64,000 nt of DNA. Origin: Solidesulfovibrio magneticus (GTDB lineage Bacteria > Desulfobacterota > Desulfovibrionia > Desulfovibrionales > Desulfovibrionaceae). The stretch covers positions 19,284-83,283 of the forward strand of contig DLGG01000064.1 in the NCBI GenBank assembly GCA_002482565.1, given 5' to 3'. Positions 41,875 to 50,745 of the stretch are shown one piece after another. Made by a program: the position numbers and the translations under genes. The notes beneath the pieces were generated by a model. That model saw nothing but the letters and a program-made list of their open reading frames with translations, made no database searches and had not been told where the DNA came from. Position 1 is the stretch's first letter. Each line of letters begins with the position of its first letter.

Positions 41875-43091
41875 TGGCACGGCCGGCCAAGCTCTGCATC
41901 GCCATGGTGGGGCTGCCGGCCATGGGCAAGTCCACTGTCGCGGCCAAGATCAAGGAAAACCTCGAAAAAGACGACATCAAGGTCGGCATCTTCAACAACG
42001 GCGACGTGCGCCGGCGCATGGTCGCCGGCAACACCTCCCATGCCGGCTTCTACAACCCGGACAACGCCGACGCGGCGGCCCTGCGCGAACGCATCGCCGC
42101 TGTCAGCATCGCCGAGGCCAAGGCCTACCTCACGGCCGAAGGCCAGATCGCCATTCTCGACGCCACCAACGTCTCCCGCAAACGGCGGGAGACGTTGCGG
42201 CAGCATCTCGCGCCCCACCCCATCCTCTTTATCGAGTGCATCAACGACGATCCCGAACTGCTGGCCCTGTCCGTGGCCCGCAAGACCCGGCTGCCGGAAT
42301 TCGCCCATCTGCCCCAGGATGAAGCGGCTAAAAGCTTCTTCTCGCGCATCGGCTACTACCGCCACATCTACGCCCCGGCCGACGAGGCCGACAACCTCGT
42401 GCGCCTGGACACCCTCAACAACCGCATCATCGCCGAACGCGTCCACTCCGACGTGCCCCACTACGGCCGCATCCGCGACCTGCTCATGTCGGACTGGATC
42501 AAAAACCTGTTTCTCGTGCGCCACGCCGAGAGCGAATACAACCTGGAAAACCGCGTCGGCGGCGATTCCAGCCTGACCGAAAAAGGCCGGCGCATGGCCT
42601 GGGCCCTGTCGCGCCACTTCATCGGCACGCCCCTGCCCTACGTCTTTACCAGCACGCTCACGCGCACCCGGGAGATGGCCGAGCCGCTGCTGGAAACCCG
42701 CAAGGGCACGACCATCCACCATGCCTTCAAGGAGTTCGACGAGATCGACGTGGGTGAATGCGATGGCCTGAGCTACACGGAGATGGAACGCAGCCGGCCG
42801 GAACTCTTCGCCGCCCGGGCGCGCAACAAATACAACTTCGTCTATCCCGGCGGCGAAGGCTACGCCACCATGGCCGGCCGGGTGTATCGCGGCATCAAGA
42901 AAGCCATTTATCTCAGCGGCAACTCCGAATACATCATGATCATCGGCCATCAGGCCGTCAACCGCATGATCCTCTCGGACTTCCTGTTCCGCCGCGCCGA
43001 AGACGTGCCCTACATCTTCATCCCCCAGGACAAGTACTTCCACATCGTCTCGACCCAGAGCAAGAAGCTGTTCGAACTGCGCAAGTTTTAG
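41874..43091 (+). CDS. 6-phosphofructo-2-kinase / fructose-2,6-bisphosphatase
   Basis: 405 residues. N-terminal kinase with Walker A GLPAMGKST (residues 12-20), NNGDVRR and DATNVSRKRR; C-terminal histidine phosphatase starting LFLVRHAESEYNLENRVGGDSSLTEKG (about residue 215), Glu in GECDGLSY, and second His in IIGHQAVNRM. The layout matches eukaryotic PFK-2/FBPase-2, which makes and removes fructose-2,6-bisphosphate. In bacteria such fusions are rare. Kinase motifs are complete by eye. It is coupled to the U32 gene by a one-base stop/start overlap. Confidence 0.9.
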   Translation: MARPAKLCIAMVGLPAMGKSTVAAKIKENLEKDDIKVGIFNNGDVRRRMVAGNTSHAGFYNPDNADAAALRERIAAVSIAEAKAYLTAEGQIAILDATNVSRKRRETLRQHLAPHPILFIECINDDPELLALSVARKTRLPEFAHLPQDEAAKSFFSRIGYYRHIYAPADEADNLVRLDTLNNRIIAERVHSDVPHYGRIRDLLMSDWIKNLFLVRHAESEYNLENRVGGDSSLTEKGRRMAWALSRHFIGTPLPYVFTSTLTRTREMAEPLLETRKGTTIHHAFKEFDEIDVGECDGLSYTEMERSRPELFAARARNKYNFVYPGGEGYATMAGRVYRGIKKAIYLSGNSEYIMIIGHQAVNRMILSDFLFRRAEDVPYIFIPQDKYFHIVSTQSKKLFELRKF

Positions 43092-43806
43092 GGAAAGAGG
43101 GAGGGGGAGAGGGAGATGCCTCCGGCGGCTGGGGGCCTGAGGCCCCCAGCCCCCCCACCTGGAGAACGGTTTACAGGGGGGAGCGCGGGATTGGCTTTGC
43201 CTTGCCCTCTGCGCCGGGGGGGGATGATCACCCTGCCCCCTGCAAAGGGGGTAAGGGGACGGCCCTGTGGCCGGGCCGTGCGTGCCCGGGACGCCGCCCA
43301 CCGGCAACGTGCGTTTCTTGCCCCGTTGCGCATGGAACGCGGCGCAACGGCGTCACTCGCCCTCCCTCCTGCTCCCGGCCCGACATCGTAGCGCCCTTCC
43401 CGCTGCCCCCTTCCCCTGTACAGCCGTCGCGCCTCCCCGGATACCCTCCCGGAGGCCATCAGGATTTTGGAGAAATGCGAAAAGAATACCATATCGCCAT
43501 GCCCGGAATCACCCTAAACAGCACAGCATTATCTCCACAAAACATTGTCGTCGAAAGCCACTCCTCCGCAACAACAAAATGTCGCACAAATTAATAAACG
43601 GATAAAAATACTGCATCAATCACACAACAATAATTATATCTACAGATGTGCACGATCAACTTTGAAACACGATGACACCAACACCAAAGACGTCACATCC
43701 ACCACCAGGTTACACGCGAATAAAAATAATTTCTATATAAACTTCCCTGCTCATGGGCCGATAAGGCAGGCAGACGTCAACCTTGCCTTGCAAGAGGAGA
43801 ATCACC
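43092..43806. other. Intergenic region with hairpin repeat and AT-rich part
   Basis: 715 bases without a convincing gene. The left part holds hairpin repeat copy A (43115-43156) and C-rich spacers; about 43,480-43,780 is much more AT-rich than the surroundings and probably holds the promoter for the Ser-rich gene. Frames in it lack ribosome sites and have unusual composition. Confidence 0.6.
43115..43156 (-). repeat. Hairpin repeat family 1, copy A
   Basis: GATGCCTCCGGCGGCTGGGG followed by GCCTGAGGCCCCCAGCCC: the reverse complement of copies B, C and D. Core palindrome GGGGGCCTGAGGCCCCC. It starts 24 bases after the PFK-2 gene. Confidence 0.8.
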
Positions 43807-44304
43807 ATGAGCACGGATCTCATCAGCAATTCGTACAGCAGCACGACCACGTCCCTGAGCAGCCTGCTTGGCACGTCGAGCACCAGCTCCACCGAAACCT
43901 CGGCCACGGACAGTCTGGCCTCGGGGCTGTCCATCCAGGGCGACGGCGGCGATTTTTCCAAGGGAGCCAAGGCCATGCAGCAGCTCAAGGATTTGGCCAG
44001 TTCCGACCCGGACAAGTTCAAGGAAGTGACCCAGCAGATTTCCGACAAGCTCTCCGAGGCGGCCGACAGCGCCTCCGATTCCAACACGGCCAAGATGCTG
44101 TCCAGCATGTCGGAAAAGTTTGCCTCGGCGTCCTCGTCGGGTTCCATGGATTCCCTGACCCCGCCCTCGCCCCCGTCCGGCGGCAACGGCGCCCAAGGCC
44201 AGGCGGCCCAGCAATACGCCAAGCAAAGCGGCGACAATCCCATGGCCACCATGGACAGCATCATTTCCAGCGCCCTGTCCGGCGTCGGGTCCACCGAGGC
44301 CTAG
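43807..44304 (+). CDS. Ser/Thr-rich hypothetical protein
   Basis: 165 residues, ATG 43807 with AAGAGGAGAATC upstream. The first 45 residues are almost only Ser, Thr, Leu, Gly and Ala; a helical central part (residues 60-110, KAMQQLKDLASSDPDKFKEV) follows; a Pro/Gly/Ser linker and a short helix end the protein. No typical signal peptide. No known family; the low-complexity N-terminus could be a non-classical secretion signal, but this is a guess. A good terminator follows. Confidence 0.65.
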   Translation: MSTDLISNSYSSTTTSLSSLLGTSSTSSTETSATDSLASGLSIQGDGGDFSKGAKAMQQLKDLASSDPDKFKEVTQQISDKLSEAADSASDSNTAKMLSSMSEKFASASSSGSMDSLTPPSPPSGGNGAQGQAAQQYAKQSGDNPMATMDSIISSALSGVGSTEA

Positions 44305-44328
44305 GCCGTTCCGCCATGGAGCACGAAA

Positions 44329-44370
44329 CGCCCCGCCTCCCGGCGTGACCGGGCGGCGGGGCGCTTTGTT
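44329..44370 (+). terminator. Terminator of Ser-rich gene
   Basis: CGCCCCGCC (44329-44337) pairs with GGCGGGGCG (44355-44363), inner pairs TCCCGG/CCGGG, followed by CTTTGTT. 25 bases after the stop. Confidence 0.85.
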
Positions 44371-44380
44371 ACGCGTCTGT

Positions 44381-44451
44381 GCCCCCCTTACCCCTTTTCT
44401 TCAATCGGGGGGTCTGGGGGCCTCAGGCCCCCAGCCGCCGGAGGCATTCTT
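44381..44451 (+). repeat. Hairpin repeat family 1, copy B
   Basis: Full-length copy: a C-rich lead (GCCCCCCTTACCCCTTTTCT), then TCGGGGGGTCT, core GGGGGCCTCAGGCCCCC, then AGCCGCCGGAGGCATTCTT. Lies between two convergent genes, 35 bases from the stop of the PHP-like gene. Confidence 0.85.
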
Positions 44452-44485
44452 CCCGTCTTCTCACCTCTTCTCTCTCCGTCGTCCG

Positions 44486-47400
44486 CTACAACCCACCCAG
44501 CCGGACATCTCGTCCCAGCAGCGCGTTCTCCAAGGTCAAGGCTTCGGCCGGCGGGTGGCGGTGGGCGAGTTCCTGGAGATCGTCGAGGTAACGCCTCGCA
44601 TGGCTTAAATAAAATGACAGGGCCGGGGCGAACTTGCGCCCGACCAGCCCTTCGATAAACAGCCGGCTGATTTCGCGTTCGCGCAGCAGCACGTACTGGG
44701 AGAGCAGAAACATGCGCCGCTCCTCGGCCGACATGGAGCGCATGGCCCGGGCCAGCACCGTGCGGGCGCGGGGCTGATACATCCAGAAATAGAGGAAGTC
44801 CAAGGCGTTGACGATGACGATCTTGTCGAGATCGCCTTTCTGGGAGCCGATGGAATTGATGAATTCCTTGGGCGTTTCCAGGAGCTTGGCCACGTCGTCG
44901 CTGGGATAGAGCAGCTCCAGCAGGGAGTAGGTGTCGTAGAGCTGCTTGAATTTCTCGCGGTAGTCGCGAAGGCGCATGCGCACGTACTTCGAGCGGTCGG
45001 CCAGGCCTTCGATGCCGGCGGCCACGCCGTCCGAGGCGAACTTGGAGACAATGGCGGCAAAGGGTTCCAGAACCGGCTCGGGATCGGGCAGGCCGCCCTG
45101 GACGAGCAGCCAGGCCAGGCCCTGATTGAGTCCGTAAGCCAGGGGGATGGACAGCACGGACCGGAAGAGGTTGCCCACGGCCGCCGACTTGGGCAACCCG
45201 CGCAACAGGTTGTGGCTGGCCAGATACAGGCCGTTGGCCACGGCCATGGAGGCGAAAAGGAGCAGCGGCGCGCTGGAGGTGGTGACGCCAAAGCCCTGCC
45301 CCAGAATCAGCGTGCGCACCACGATGTCCAAAAGCGGCACGGAAAAGCCCGTGAACATGAGCGAATCGGCCAGGCGGTCGAAGCTGACGTAATCCTTCCA
45401 GGTTAAAAGCGGCGTGCGGCGCAGGCCGCCGCAGCCGAGCACCGCCTGGATGACGTTGCGCACGCCCGTGATGCCAAACCAGATAAAAGGCCCAAGCCAG
45501 GCCAGCACCCACCAGGAGTTGATGCTGGCGAACGAAGCGGCGGCCACGGCAAAGCCCAGGCCGATTTTCAGCACGTTTTTGATCGTGCTGCTCAGATACC
45601 GCCAGGACAGCCCCAGGGGGCGGCGCAAGGCCTCGGCCCGGGCCAGATAGCGTTGGCTGGCCTTTTGCTGGATGCCGCCTAGGGTATGGATGTTGGCGGT
45701 TTGCGGCGTGGCCTTGAAATAGCGCTTGCCCACCCACTCCAGCACGTAGCGGTAGCCGGCCAGACGTAGGCCGGGCAGGCCGCGCAGGAACCGGAAGAAC
45801 CGGGCCGAGAGGTCGCTGGAGAATTCGTCGGGCAAGGTGCTCACCCGGGGCGAGACGGCCACGCCCACGGGAATGGCTCGGCGAAGGCTCGCCCCGGGCC
45901 GTTTTTCGCGGCGGGCCAGGCGCTTGCGGGTCCGGGCCGGCAGGGTGTCGGCCACCACCAGCCCCATGCCGTGGCAGCGGGTGGACTGGCCGGTGGAGTC
46001 GGTGCCGATGCGGGCCGAAAGCGGCCGGGCACGGTAGGCGGCGGCGATGGCGGCCACGTCGCGGCGCAGGTCGCGCAGGCTGGCGGCGGTTTCGGCGTCG
46101 CCTCCGGTTTCGGCCGCGTCGGCGGTGCGGTTTAGGAGGCGCTTTAAGGCCACCACGTTGCCGGCGTTGACGATGGAGATAAGGGCCAGGGCGTCGCCGC
46201 CGTCGCCGCCGCCGGTTTCGAAGACGCGCAGATTAAACGCGTCGCAGCCGGTGATGTCGCCGCGACAGGCAAAAAGGGCCAGCAACACGTCGGCGAAGGG
46301 CATTTCGGCCGTGCACAGGGCCAGGCTGTTGCTGACATGTAAAGCGCCGATACGCCGGGCCAACTCGGCCACGTCCACGGTCAGGCGCTCGGGCAGGGTT
46401 TCGCCGTCCTGGGGAGCCTCGGGCGCAATGATGTCCGGGTTGGCGGCCGGGGACAGATAGTCGTCGAGCAGCGACTCCACGTCTAGGCTGTCGCGTTCGG
46501 CCAAAAGCGGACAGGCCTTGTCCGGCGCGGCCGCGTCCAAGGTTTCGCCGGCCTGGGCGTCGAGCAGCGGAGCCAGGGCGTCGCGGATGAACCGGGCCAG
46601 ATGCAGCAGGCTGGCTTGGCCCGAGCCCACGAAGGCCAGGAATTCCTCGGGATCAAGGGGCGGCAGATCAAGGCCGTAGCGGTCGCGGATGGTTTGGCGG
46701 TGGCGGGCGTTGAAAGCGGCCAGCAGGGCCAGGACATGGCGCTGCTCGCGAAGCGACAATTCGAAGCCCTCGCGCATGAACTCGCGCACCCCGGGCTTTT
46801 TGAGAAAGGCCGCGAAATCCTCGGGCCGGGCAAAGCCGCGCGGGGCCCAAACGAGCTTGACGTGGCCGCCGCGATGCCGGGCCAGGCATTCGATGCCGAT
46901 GTCCACCCGCATGTCCATGATGGCGGCGGCTTCGAGCAGTTCGGCGGCGGTTTCCGGGCGCACGAAATGGTAGTGGATGACAGTGAGCCGCCGGATGCCC
47001 TTGATCCAGGCGTCCATGATGAGATGGGTGGGCGATTTGCGGCCCTTGGTGTTGGCGTCGTGGACGTGGTCGTCAAAGGCGATCTGGTTCCATTCCTCGG
47101 GCATTTCCAGCAGATGGTACTCGGCCAGGAGCTTTCGCACCACGCGCGGCCGGCCGGACACGGCGCTGCGGAAATCGTGGGCCAGCTCCAGCTGGCGGCG
47201 CGGGGTGTCCCGGGAGCGCACCAGCTCCTTCATGATCTGCAGCAGCACCCGGGCGGTGTTTTTTTCGAGCCCCGACTCGGCCGCGGCCATGACCTCGTCG
47301 CGCAGCGACCGCAAGGCGGTCAGCCGGTCGCCGGCCATGCCGGCCTCCAGGGACCCCAGCAGGTGGATGACGGCGTAGGCGATGCGCAGCCCCTTGGGCG

Positions 47401-47632
47401 CGGCCATTTCCTTGATGCCGTGGGGATGCAGATACGGCGCGAGCAGGCGCTTTAAGCTCGACGAGCCGCGCCGGGCCAGCACGTCGTTGACGATGCGCAG
47501 CAATTCGTAGTCGCCGGCGTCGAAGCACAGGCGCGAGAGGGCCGAGCGCGGCACGCCGTCCAGGGCGTGGGCGCTGGCGTTGGCTTCGGGCAGCGGCGGA
47601 ATCCCCTGATCCGGGGGCAGGATATTCGTCAT
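44486..47632 (-). CDS. PHP-like domain membrane protein
   Basis: 1048 residues. N-terminal 170 residues are helical. Residues about 185-345 resemble a PHP metal-dependent hydrolase: HVHD (189-192), WIKGIRRLTVIHYHF (209-223) in place of the TDH motif, VDIGIECLA (244-251), and SGQASLLHLARF (337-348). The middle (360-650) is mixed with a CRGDITGCDAFNLRVFETG stretch. Residues about 690-880 contain four to six hydrophobic segments; the last 170 are helical. It starts with MTNILPPDQG and has no signal peptide. No family known to me covers the full protein. Function unknown; a membrane-linked phosphoesterase or signalling role is possible. Confidence 0.7.
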   Translation of the reverse strand: MTNILPPDQGIPPLPEANASAHALDGVPRSALSRLCFDAGDYELLRIVNDVLARRGSSSLKRLLAPYLHPHGIKEMAAPKGLRIAYAVIHLLGSLEAGMAGDRLTALRSLRDEVMAAAESGLEKNTARVLLQIMKELVRSRDTPRRQLELAHDFRSAVSGRPRVVRKLLAEYHLLEMPEEWNQIAFDDHVHDANTKGRKSPTHLIMDAWIKGIRRLTVIHYHFVRPETAAELLEAAAIMDMRVDIGIECLARHRGGHVKLVWAPRGFARPEDFAAFLKKPGVREFMREGFELSLREQRHVLALLAAFNARHRQTIRDRYGLDLPPLDPEEFLAFVGSGQASLLHLARFIRDALAPLLDAQAGETLDAAAPDKACPLLAERDSLDVESLLDDYLSPAANPDIIAPEAPQDGETLPERLTVDVAELARRIGALHVSNSLALCTAEMPFADVLLALFACRGDITGCDAFNLRVFETGGGDGGDALALISIVNAGNVVALKRLLNRTADAAETGGDAETAASLRDLRRDVAAIAAAYRARPLSARIGTDSTGQSTRCHGMGLVVADTLPARTRKRLARREKRPGASLRRAIPVGVAVSPRVSTLPDEFSSDLSARFFRFLRGLPGLRLAGYRYVLEWVGKRYFKATPQTANIHTLGGIQQKASQRYLARAEALRRPLGLSWRYLSSTIKNVLKIGLGFAVAAASFASINSWWVLAWLGPFIWFGITGVRNVIQAVLGCGGLRRTPLLTWKDYVSFDRLADSLMFTGFSVPLLDIVVRTLILGQGFGVTTSSAPLLLFASMAVANGLYLASHNLLRGLPKSAAVGNLFRSVLSIPLAYGLNQGLAWLLVQGGLPDPEPVLEPFAAIVSKFASDGVAAGIEGLADRSKYVRMRLRDYREKFKQLYDTYSLLELLYPSDDVAKLLETPKEFINSIGSQKGDLDKIVIVNALDFLYFWMYQPRARTVLARAMRSMSAEERRMFLLSQYVLLREREISRLFIEGLVGRKFAPALSFYLSHARRYLDDLQELAHRHPPAEALTLENALLGRDVRLGGL

Positions 47633-47811
47633 AAACTTGTCTTATTTTTCACAATATGACTAGCGTTTCCCTCTCTCCGCGTCAAGGGGGCGGCCGGAAA
47701 AGCGGTCCGTCTTACGAGGGAAGCGATTGCCTTGGCCGTCTGGATTGTTCATACTGTGTTCTCGGACGGGAAGCGGTTTGCCCGTCCAAGGCTTTGGAGG
47801 AACGAGGAACA

Positions 47812-48186
47812 ATGACCAAGCGCAAAGCGCCGGCCGCGGCCCTGGGCGTGGTGCGGGAAGCGGCGGGACGCATCCGCGAGATCGAGGCCGAGGCCGGCCG
47901 GCTGCTCCACGAGGCCGGGGACAAAGCCGGGTACATTCGCCTGATGACGGAAAAATGCCTGGTGCTCGAAGGTCTGCCCGACGAGGCCGACGAGGCCCTG
48001 GAAGGCAGCGCCGTCGATGGCTCGGGCGCGCTGTTTTCGGGGCTTGAGGACTTCGCCCGCCGGGCGGCCATGGCCCTGCAGCTGGAAAGCCCGTTTTTCA
48101 TGAGCGCCCTGCTCTATCCCGAAGACTACCGGGACGGCGATCCCAACGATCTGGAGCGGTTTATTGACCGCTTCGAGGCGGCGTAA
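47812..48186 (+). CDS. Small helical hypothetical protein
   Basis: 124 residues from ATG 47812 (AACGAGGAAC upstream). Nearly all helix: AAGRIREIEAEAGRLLHEAG, EALEGSAVD, FARRAAMALQLES, ERFIDRFEAA. It precedes the Old Yellow Enzyme gene by five bases, so co-transcription is likely. No family recognised. Confidence 0.6.
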   Translation: MTKRKAPAAALGVVREAAGRIREIEAEAGRLLHEAGDKAGYIRLMTEKCLVLEGLPDEADEALEGSAVDGSGALFSGLEDFARRAAMALQLESPFFMSALLYPEDYRDGDPNDLERFIDRFEAA

Positions 48187-48191
48187 GCGCC

Positions 48192-49301
48192 ATGCAGGTC
48201 TTTTCGCCCATCGCCATCAACGGGATGCGGCTTAAAAACCGCTTCGTGCGCTCGGCCACCGGGGAAGGGATGGCCAACCCCGACGGCTCGGCCTCGGACC
48301 GGCTGGAAGCGCTGCTCAAGACCCTGGCCAAGGGCGAGGTGGGACTGGTCGTCTCCAGCCACGCCTATGTGGAAAAGCGCGGCCAGGCCCGGGCTTCCCA
48401 GCTTGGCGCGCACAGCCCGGACATGGAAGCCGGCATCGCCCGGCTGGCCCGCATCGTCCATGCCTACGGCGGCCGGTTCGTGGTGCAGCTGGCCCACGCC
48501 GGGCTGCGGGCCGACCCGGAGGTGATCGGCGAAACGCCGCTTGGGCCGTCGGTTCCCGAGGACGCCACGACGGGCCAAGCCATGGAAGCCGAGGATCTGG
48601 CCCGGCTGGAAGCCGCCTTTGGCGCGGCGGCGGCCCTTTGCCGCGACGCCGGGGCCGACGGCGTGCAGATCCATGCCGCCCACGGCTATGGCCTGAGCCA
48701 ATTTCTCTCGCCGCGCACCAATCGCCGCACCGGCGCCTACGGCGGCTCGCTGCAAAACCGGGCCCGGCTGCTGCTGGAAGTGCTCGGCGCCATCCGGGGC
48801 CGCATCGGCCGGGACTATCCAGTGCTGGCCAAGATCAACAGCGACGATTTCATCGCCGGGGGCTTCACTTCGGCCGAGTGCGTCCAGGTCGTGAGCTGGC
48901 TGGAAACGGCCGGCCTTGACGCCGTGGAACTCTCGGGCGGGGTGTTCGAATCCGGGCGGCTCAACTTCTCGCGTCCGGGCCGCATCGCCATTCCCGACGG
49001 CGAGGCCTGGTACCGCGACACGTCCAGGGCCGTCAAAGCGGCCGGGGTGACCATGCCGGTGATCCTGGTCGGCGGGCTTCGCAGCCTGGAAACCTGCGAG
49101 GACATCGTGGCCTCGGGCGACGCCGAGCTGGTGGCCATGTCCCGGCCGTTTATCCGCGAACCCGGGCTTATCGCCCGCTGGCAGGCCGGGGACACGGCTC
49201 CGGCGGCCTGCGTGAACGACAATCTCTGCTTCGCACCGGCCCGCTCGGGCCAGGGGCTTTACTGCGTCACCGAGGCCAGACAGGGAGAACGGCCCAAATA
49301 A
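48192..49301 (+). CDS. NADH:flavin oxidoreductase (Old Yellow Enzyme family)
   Basis: 369 residues. FMN barrel with LKNRFVRSATGEGMA, VVQLAHAGLRADPEV, GVQIHAAHGYGLSQFLSPRTNRRTGAYGGSLQNRARL and the phosphate site VGGLRSLE with AMSRPFIREP. The HAAHGY motif replaces the usual HGAHGY. No iron-sulfur or extra domain follows, so it is of the short type. Two late Cys (VNDNLCFAP, GLYC) remain as the remnant of the Cys-motif. It probably reduces an activated alkene with NAD(P)H. Substrate unknown. Confidence 0.88.
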   Translation: MQVFSPIAINGMRLKNRFVRSATGEGMANPDGSASDRLEALLKTLAKGEVGLVVSSHAYVEKRGQARASQLGAHSPDMEAGIARLARIVHAYGGRFVVQLAHAGLRADPEVIGETPLGPSVPEDATTGQAMEAEDLARLEAAFGAAAALCRDAGADGVQIHAAHGYGLSQFLSPRTNRRTGAYGGSLQNRARLLLEVLGAIRGRIGRDYPVLAKINSDDFIAGGFTSAECVQVVSWLETAGLDAVELSGGVFESGRLNFSRPGRIAIPDGEAWYRDTSRAVKAAGVTMPVILVGGLRSLETCEDIVASGDAELVAMSRPFIREPGLIARWQAGDTAPAACVNDNLCFAPARSGQGLYCVTEARQGERPK

Positions 49302-49319
49302 CGGCCGCCACGCCGCCGG

Positions 49320-49829
49320 CTATTCGATCTTGTTTTGCATGAAGGCGATGGTCTTTTCGGGCAGGGCCTTGGGCTGCGCGCCGTCGCGGGAAAGATCGGT
49401 CAGGTCTTCGGTGACGGCCAGCATGAGGCTTGTGAAGCGCGACTGGTTGCGCAGGCGCTCCCGGGCGTCGGGATTGTGCCAGGCGTCTTTTAACAGCTCG
49501 GCGGCGTGGTGGTGGATCATCAGCGCCATGGGCTTGGGCATGGCGCCGTAGTATTCGAGCATGTTGGCCTTCATGTCGTCGATGCTGGCCAAAAATTCCG
49601 TGAAGTTCTCGGTTTGCCGCTCCTCTTCGAGCCTGGCCCTTTTGCACTCCTCCTTGAAGCGGATCTCCATGAGTTCCAGACGCTGCTTCAGTTCCTGCTC
49701 GGCCACGAGCTTTTCCTCGCGCAGCTTGTCCAGATCGGCCTGATGGGCCAGCTGCCAGTCGGCGGACTCGGTCTTCATGGTGTTGATGAGCCTGGCGACG
49801 AACCGGGCGATGTTTTCCGGCAGGGGCAT
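49320..49829 (-). CDS. Coiled-coil hypothetical protein
   Basis: 169 residues. A long charged helix (LDKLREEKLVAEQELKQRLELMEIRF...) in the first 75 residues, then a more globular helical half with HHHAAELLKDAWHNP. Start ATG 49829. Two bases separate it from the end of the next upstream gene (49832), so they are co-translated. Function unknown. Confidence 0.6.
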   Translation of the reverse strand: MPLPENIARFVARLINTMKTESADWQLAHQADLDKLREEKLVAEQELKQRLELMEIRFKEECKRARLEEERQTENFTEFLASIDDMKANMLEYYGAMPKPMALMIHHHAAELLKDAWHNPDARERLRNQSRFTSLMLAVTEDLTDLSRDGAQPKALPEKTIAFMQNKIE

Positions 49830-49831
49830 GG

Positions 49832-50272
49832 TTACCTCGTATGCTCGAAAAAGGTTTCCACGGCCGGGGAAACCTGTTGGGCGTCGTTGCTGTCGAAAAG
49901 GACGTGCAGGGCGTAGAGGCGGTCGAAGTCCACGGTGACCACGGCCCGCTCGATGAAGGCCGAGGCTCGCTGGGCCTGGTAGGGGGTCAGTTCGCGTTGG
50001 CGGGTTTTGAGCTGCCCGTGGACGAGGCGGGCGAGTTCGCGGATGTTGCCGCGCTGGCTGGCCAGCAGCAGGCGTTTGCGCCGGGCCTGGCCGCGCTGGG
50101 CGATGTCGCGCCGGAGGCGGGCGTGTTTTTGCCGGCGACGCTCCAGCCGGCTGTGGCGGCGGTAGAGGAAAAAGGCCAAGGCCAAAGCGCCGAGCACGGC
50201 CGGGGCATAGAGGGCGAGCACGGAGAACGAGACGTAGATGAGCGAGAGTTCGGAGAAAAGACTTTGCGGCAT
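49832..50272 (-). CDS. Small membrane protein with basic coil
   Basis: 146 residues. A hydrophobic segment at residues 12-35 (SVLALYAPAVLGALALAFFLY), then very basic residues (RRHSRLERRRQKHARLRR) and a helical soluble part (LARLVHGQLKTRQRELTP). It precedes the coiled-coil gene in the same direction. Together they may form a membrane-coupled complex, but no known family is recognised. Confidence 0.6.
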   Translation of the reverse strand: MPQSLFSELSLIYVSFSVLALYAPAVLGALALAFFLYRRHSRLERRRQKHARLRRDIAQRGQARRKRLLLASQRGNIRELARLVHGQLKTRQRELTPYQAQRASAFIERAVVTVDFDRLYALHVLFDSNDAQQVSPAVETFFEHTR

Positions 50273-50745
50273 ACTGGCTTGCCGGCGTCAGCGGCCGGCC
50301 TGGGGCCCGACGGCGCGGGCGCGGTTTACCGGACGCGCGGCGTCCGGACGATGGCTGGCGGCCTGGCGGCCTCCGGCAAGGGAGGCACGGCGACCACCCG
50401 AACCTGACAGCTAGTCCAAAGCCTGCGCCGCGTCAAGGCAGCCTCGCTTTTTCGCGCTTTAATGAACAATAATTTAAGCACGTTACTTACCCAAACGAGC
50501 CTGCTCTAACCGCCCGAATTTCCATATTGACCGGCTCGTTGACCCGTTTCACGACAGCCTGCCCTGCTCCCCTTTTCTCCCGCACCCTGGATGCGATGCA
50601 GCGAAAGCCTTTACCCGACTTTCGGAGCCTTGGCCGGCCAAGCCCCACCCTGCGCCGCCTCCCCCCTTTACCCTTTTCTTCAGTCGGGGGGTCTGGGGGC
50701 CTCAGGCCCCCAGCCGCCGGAGGCCTCTTTCTCTTGCTGTCTCCC
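50273..50745. other. Intergenic region before PBP1A end
   Basis: About 470 bases between two minus-strand genes. It holds hairpin repeat copy C (50661-50729) and a short AT-rich spot at about 50,455-50,520 that probably carries the promoter of the 49,320-50,272 pair. Nothing else seen. Confidence 0.6.
50661..50729 (+). repeat. Hairpin repeat family 1, copy C
   Basis: CCCCCCTTTACCCTTTTCTT then CAGTCGGGGGGTCT, core GGGGGCCTCAGGCCCCC, AGCCGCCGGAGGCCTCTT. Copy B and C differ by only a few bases over about 65. It lies just after the PBP1A gene stop on the minus strand. Confidence 0.85.
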
